The notes under the pieces: model-generated | Told to the model about the DNA's origin: nothing | The model's input: the letters and a program-made list of their open reading frames with translations, nothing else | Database searches by the model: none | Assembly (NCBI GenBank): GCA_016793525.1 | Contig: JAEUJT010000466.1 | Span: forward strand, 1 to 12,736 | DNA from: Archangium sp. | Lineage (GTDB): Bacteria > Myxococcota > Myxococcia > Myxococcales > Myxococcaceae | Length of the DNA stretch: 12,736 bases | Direction: 5' to 3' | Shown: positions 9,510 to 12,736 of the stretch, in pieces | Layout: every line of letters starts with the position of its first letter | Position numbering within the stretch: position 1 is the first letter of the stretch | Program-made: the position numbers and the translations under genes

Positions 9510-12500
9510 TTGCTCGAAAAGGCGCTACCGAAAGACGTCGCGTGTCGGCTACTCGAAGTCTTTTTCGCCAAAGCAGAGCGAGACGGAACTGCGTTCGAGC
9601 GCCTGACCCGAGAAGTGCCGTATTCGCTGAGTCATCTCCGGTCGAAACACGAACGAATCGACTGGCCTTCGTTCGTCGTCTTCATGGCCAACGTCGGTGG
9701 TGTCTGGTCCAACGAACAACTGATCGAGCTCGGTCGGTCTTTTTTTGAGAACCCGTATCTTCAGCCGATGAAGGTCATCGCGCGCCTGATTTTTACTGTG
9801 CGCGAAATATTTCGATACATGAACGCGCCGTCGACGGGTGCGGGAAATCAAAATATCGAGTGTATTGAACCCCGGATGATTGAGTATCCAAACAGCCCGC
9901 GAATCACGATCGAGCTGCGACTCCGAGAAGGGTACCATCACAGCCGCGAGTTTTTGTTGGTGAACCAGGGTGTGTATTCGGCCACCCCGCAGGTCTTAGG
10001 GCTGCCGCCGGCCCGCGTGACGTTCATCGGCATCACCGAAAGCAACGTGGCGAGCTTCGACGTTGAGTTCGAGGATCACAACGGGTGGCCGATTCGTCTG
10101 CGGCGGGCATTGATGTGGCCGTTCACCGCGCGCGCTGCGGCGCGCGAGCTGAAGGAGGCCAACGAGACGCTCGCGACGCGGTATCGCGAGCTCGACCAGA
10201 GTCGAATCAAGCTGGCCGCCCAGGCGGAGCAGCTCGAGGCGGTCGATGCGCTCGCGAAAGACCTGACGACGACGACGGACATGCCCGAGCTCGGGAAGGT
10301 TCTCTCGTCGGTTCTGCAAGACAAGTTCGGCGTTCGTAGCGGGAAAATCGTCGTGTACGACGAGTCCTCGTTAGACGAGCACGTCATCTGCGAGTTCGGC
10401 TCCACCTCTCCGCAGCAGCGTATCGAGATGCAGGTGGGTGGCCGGCGAATCGGCCGGCTGCACATCGATGGCGACCAGCAGCAGCCAAGGCACGTGAGCC
10501 TCTTGCAGCTCTCGGTTCCGTGGATCTCGGTGGCGCTCGAGAACGCGCGGTCGTTCGCGATGTTGCGCAACTACCAAGACAATCTCGAGCAGATGGTGAA
10601 GGAGCGCACCGCGCAGTTGGAGCTGACGCTCGAGCAGATGAAGGCGGCGAACGAGCGGCGGCTGCACTTCTTCTCCCACGCGTCGCACGAGCTGCGCACG
10701 CCGCTGACGCTGGTGCTGGCGCCGCTGGAGACCTTCGCGGCATCGCCCAACGTCTCTCCCGAAGTTCGCGAATCGCTCGACGTGGCGGTGCGCAATGCCT
10801 ACCGCTTGTACAAGATTGTCAACGATGTGCTCGACCTCTCGAAGCTCGAGTCGGGGGCGTTCAAGCTGCAAGCCGGCGTGGCCGACTTGACGAGTTTGCT
10901 CGGCGAGCTGCTCACGCCTTTCCAGCCCCTCGCCACCCGCCGCAAGGTGACGCTGGGCACGGCGCTCCCGACCTCGCTCCCGGTGGTCTGCGACCCCGAA
11001 CGCATCGAGCAGATCGCGATGAACCTCGTCTCCAACGCGCTCAAGTTCACGCCCGACGGGGGCCGGGTCACCATCGGCGCGAGCGAGTCGAAAGACGGCT
11101 TCGAGTTCTACGTCGAGAACTCCGGCGAAGGCATCGACCCCGACGACGTACCGAAGCTCTTCGAACGCTTCGCCCAGTCGTCGCGCTCGGCCCAGCGCCG
11201 CTACGGCTCGTCGGGCCTGGGTCTGGCCATCGTGCACGAGTTCACCCAGCTCCACGGGGGCAAGGTCTCGCTCGACAACAGGCCCGGCGAGAGCGTGCGC
11301 TTCACGGTTTCCATTCCCCGCCTCTCCGCCGACCGCCACGCCGAGGTGAAGCCGCTCACCCGCGCGGAGCGGCTCCAGTACGAGGCCGTCGCCGACCGCG
11401 ACCCCGGCCTCGCGCCCACCCCCTCCATCACCGAGACCCGGCTGCCGGTGCTGCTGCTGGTCGAAGACAACACCGAGATGCGCCAGCTGCTGGCGAACGG
11501 CGTCAGCGACGTGTTCCACGTCATCGAGGCGCGCGACGGCATTCAAGGGCTCGAGCTGGCCAAGAAGTACCTGCCCGACATCATTCTCGCTGACGTGATG
11601 ATGCCGCTGATGGACGGCACCGAGCTGTGCGGCAAGCTGAAAGAAGAAGAGCGCACCGCCATCATTCCCTTTCTCATGCTCACCGCGCGCAGCGAGCTCG
11701 AGAACAAGCTGTTCCACCTCGGGCAGGGCGCCGATGACTACATCGGCAAGCCGTTCCACCTCGCCGAGGTGAAGGCTCGGCTCATGTCGCACCTGCGCAT
11801 GCGCGCGATGCAGCACGAGCTCGCCCAGCGGGAGAAGCTCGCCGCCCTCGGCACCGTCGTCGCCGGCGTGGCCCACGAGATTCGCAACCCGCTCAACGGC
11901 ATCATCAACGCGCTCAACCCGATTCGAAAAGGGCTCATCACCGACCCCAAAGACGTCACCGAGCTCATCGACATCGCCATCGACAGCGCCAAACGCGTCG
12001 ACGTGTTGTCGTCGAAGCTGCTCAAGCAGGTGCGCTCCGGAGAGGGCGAGCGCTCGGTGATCGACGTCTCCGCCAACGTCGCCGGCGCGATGCAGATGCT
12101 CGAGCACAAGGTGAAAGACGGGCCGCACCTCGTGCAGAAGCTGGCCGAGCGCCACACCTGCCACGTGGTGGGAGAGCCCGGCGCCCTCAACCAGGTGTGG
12201 GTCAACCTGGTCGACAACGCCATTCAAGCGGTGGGCCCCACCGGCACCGTCACCATCGAGGTGGTGGGTACGCCGCGACACACCATCGTCGAAGTGCGCG
12301 ACACCGGGCCGGGAATTCCCGCTGACCTGGTGCATCGGGTGTTCGACCCGTTTTTCACCACCAAGCCCGTGGGCACCGGCACCGGCTTGGGTTTGTCTAC
12401 AGTTCGCGACATCGTGAAGAGCCACGGTGGATCCATCTCGGTGGAGTCACCTCCAGGGGCAGGCGCTGTGTTTCGGGTTACACTCCCGACAGCACCACCT

Positions 12501-12530
12501 GGAGACGTCCGTGCCCCATCGCCTCACTGA
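9510..12530 (+). CDS. Cytoplasmic hybrid histidine kinase with two kinase cores (sensor-GAF-HK-REC-HK)
   Basis: This is a 1006-residue protein with no clear membrane segment. Residues 1-200 form an unrecognised domain, vaguely like the V4R/DUF2378/heme-NO small-molecule folds. A coiled coil (about 207-245) and a GAF-like domain (about 245-350) follow. Kinase core 1 has H393 in SHELRTP, an N-box with N505 and N509, G1 as N-S-G-E-G-I with N537 in place of the usual Asp, and G2 GSSGLGLAI (566-574). The receiver (645-762) has E652, D653, phospho-acceptor D695, T725 and K747. Kinase core 2 has H789 in GVAHEIRNPL, N-box N899 and N903, DTGPGI (931-936), FDPFFTTK (945-952) and GTGTGLGLS (955-963). 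All key residues for both kinases and the receiver are present; Asn at the G1 position also occurs in active kinases. It probably senses an intracellular ligand and passes phosphate to the response regulator encoded by the overlapping gene. The TTG start is supported by GGGGTG. The sensor end is GC-poor, the rest GC-rich. Confidence 0.9.
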   Translation: MLEKALPKDVACRLLEVFFAKAERDGTAFERLTREVPYSLSHLRSKHERIDWPSFVVFMANVGGVWSNEQLIELGRSFFENPYLQPMKVIARLIFTVREIFRYMNAPSTGAGNQNIECIEPRMIEYPNSPRITIELRLREGYHHSREFLLVNQGVYSATPQVLGLPPARVTFIGITESNVASFDVEFEDHNGWPIRLRRALMWPFTARAAARELKEANETLATRYRELDQSRIKLAAQAEQLEAVDALAKDLTTTTDMPELGKVLSSVLQDKFGVRSGKIVVYDESSLDEHVICEFGSTSPQQRIEMQVGGRRIGRLHIDGDQQQPRHVSLLQLSVPWISVALENARSFAMLRNYQDNLEQMVKERTAQLELTLEQMKAANERRLHFFSHASHELRTPLTLVLAPLETFAASPNVSPEVRESLDVAVRNAYRLYKIVNDVLDLSKLESGAFKLQAGVADLTSLLGELLTPFQPLATRRKVTLGTALPTSLPVVCDPERIEQIAMNLVSNALKFTPDGGRVTIGASESKDGFEFYVENSGEGIDPDDVPKLFERFAQSSRSAQRRYGSSGLGLAIVHEFTQLHGGKVSLDNRPGESVRFTVSIPRLSADRHAEVKPLTRAERLQYEAVADRDPGLAPTPSITETRLPVLLLVEDNTEMRQLLANGVSDVFHVIEARDGIQGLELAKKYLPDIILADVMMPLMDGTELCGKLKEEERTAIIPFLMLTARSELENKLFHLGQGADDYIGKPFHLAEVKARLMSHLRMRAMQHELAQREKLAALGTVVAGVAHEIRNPLNGIINALNPIRKGLITDPKDVTELIDIAIDSAKRVDVLSSKLLKQVRSGEGERSVIDVSANVAGAMQMLEHKVKDGPHLVQKLAERHTCHVVGEPGALNQVWVNLVDNAIQAVGPTGTVTIEVVGTPRHTIVEVRDTGPGIPADLVHRVFDPFFTTKPVGTGTGLGLSTVRDIVKSHGGSISVESPPGAGAVFRVTLPTAPPGDVRAPSPH
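12501..12504 (+). promoter_or_regulatory. Ribosome binding site (GGAG) for the response regulator
   Basis: GGAG lies inside the kinase gene, 6 bases before the GTG at 12511, and fixes that GTG as the start of the overlapping response regulator. Confidence 0.6.
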
Positions 12531-12736
12531 TGAGCTCCTTCTCGTCTACGTCGATGACGAGCTGCCCAACCTGAAGGTCTTCGAGGCGAACTTCAAAGGC
12601 CAGTTCCGCCTCGCCACGTGCAGCTCGGGCGCTGAAGCGCTCACGCTGCTGAAGGCCCGCGGCCACGAGGTCGGCATCGTGGTGACCGACCAGCGCATGC
12701 CCGGAATGACCGGCGTCGAGCTGCTCGAGAAGGTGC
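12511..12736 (+). CDS. Response regulator, receiver domain (runs off the right edge)
   Basis: The GTG at 12511 opens a frame of 75 codons to the window end. The peptide has the receiver pattern: LLLVYVDDE with acidic D15, D16 and E17, then the phospho-acceptor D60 in VVTDQRMPGM. This spacing and the 'TDQRMPGMTG' form are common in response regulators followed by an HD-GYP, kinase or DNA-binding output, but the output part is outside the window. The gene overlaps the kinase by 20 bases in another frame and has its own GGAG site. It is very likely co-translated with the kinase and is its probable phosphorylation partner. Confidence 0.88.
   Translation, partial: MPHRLTDELLLVYVDDELPNLKVFEANFKGQFRLATCSSGAEALTLLKARGHEVGIVVTDQRMPGMTGVELLEKV

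Larger units (their letters stand above)
8363..10100. other. Lower-GC block over the ketosynthase and the kinase sensor domain
   Basis: Hand counts give 34/60 G+C at 8461-8520, 32/60 at 9781-9840 and 28/60 at 9841-9900, against 45/60 at 10681-10740 inside the same kinase gene. Codons in the block more often end in A or T, such as TTG, GTT, AAT and TTT. The right border is gradual, near 10,000-10,100, about where the sensor domain gives way to the coiled coil. No repeats or mobile genes flank it. Confidence 0.6.

Noticed and set aside
8363..10100. Genomic island or transposon inferred from the low-GC block
   Set aside because: No integrase, transposase, terminal repeats, tRNA or target duplication is visible; only the compositional change is supported.
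10371..12425. 684-codon minus-strand frame opposite the hybrid kinase
   Set aside because: It is antisense to intact kinase and receiver motifs. The translation is a His/Arg/Val/Leu-biased shadow with no domain.

Overview
The window looks like chromosomal DNA of a high-GC, regulator-rich Gram-negative bacterium. A member of the Myxococcota is my best guess, from the GC-rich codon use, the very large hybrid kinase and the mix of genes. That is inference; nothing here identifies the taxon directly. There is no rRNA, tRNA, CRISPR array, insertion sequence or integrase.

Layout, left to right. (1) 1-69 (-) is the first 23 codons of a gene that runs off the left edge; its start looks like a GYF_2-type domain. 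(2) 203-4933 (-) is a full-length Lhr-type ATP-dependent helicase with core and C-terminal parts. The linker between them carries an in-frame tandem array of three 78-bp units (1877-2110). (3) 4934-5231 is the divergent intergenic region, with an imperfect hairpin and short palindromes but no convincing gene. (4) 5232-7031 (+) is a thiamine-diphosphate enzyme of the acetolactate synthase-like superfamily. It converges on (5) 7025-8362 (-), a soluble cytochrome P450, and the two stop codons overlap within 7 bp. (6) 8363-8429 is a 67-bp divergent promoter region. (7) 8430-9509 (+) is a ketoacyl synthase III (FabH-like) enzyme with an intact Cys-His-Asn triad and an enlarged N-terminal region. 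(8) 9510-12530 (+) is a 1006-residue cytoplasmic hybrid histidine kinase that starts at a TTG directly after the synthase stop. Its order is unknown sensor domain, coiled coil, GAF-like domain, kinase core 1, receiver, kinase core 2. (9) 12511-12736 (+) is the receiver domain of a response regulator that overlaps the kinase gene by 20 bp and runs off the right edge.

How the genes may work together. The synthase, the kinase and the response regulator are packed as one operon with coupled starts. FabH-like synthases make diffusible signals in other bacteria (PqsD for quinolones, PpyS for photopyrones, DarB for dialkylresorcinols). My leading hypothesis is that this is a small-molecule signalling module: the synthase makes an acyl-derived compound, and the soluble kinase next to it detects it through its uncharacterised N-terminal domain. 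The low-GC stretch covering the synthase and only the sensor end of the kinase supports a shared history of these two parts. The neighbouring P450 and thiamine-diphosphate enzyme could tailor or supply the same compound, but they are separate transcription units and that link is weaker. The Lhr helicase is an unrelated DNA-repair gene.
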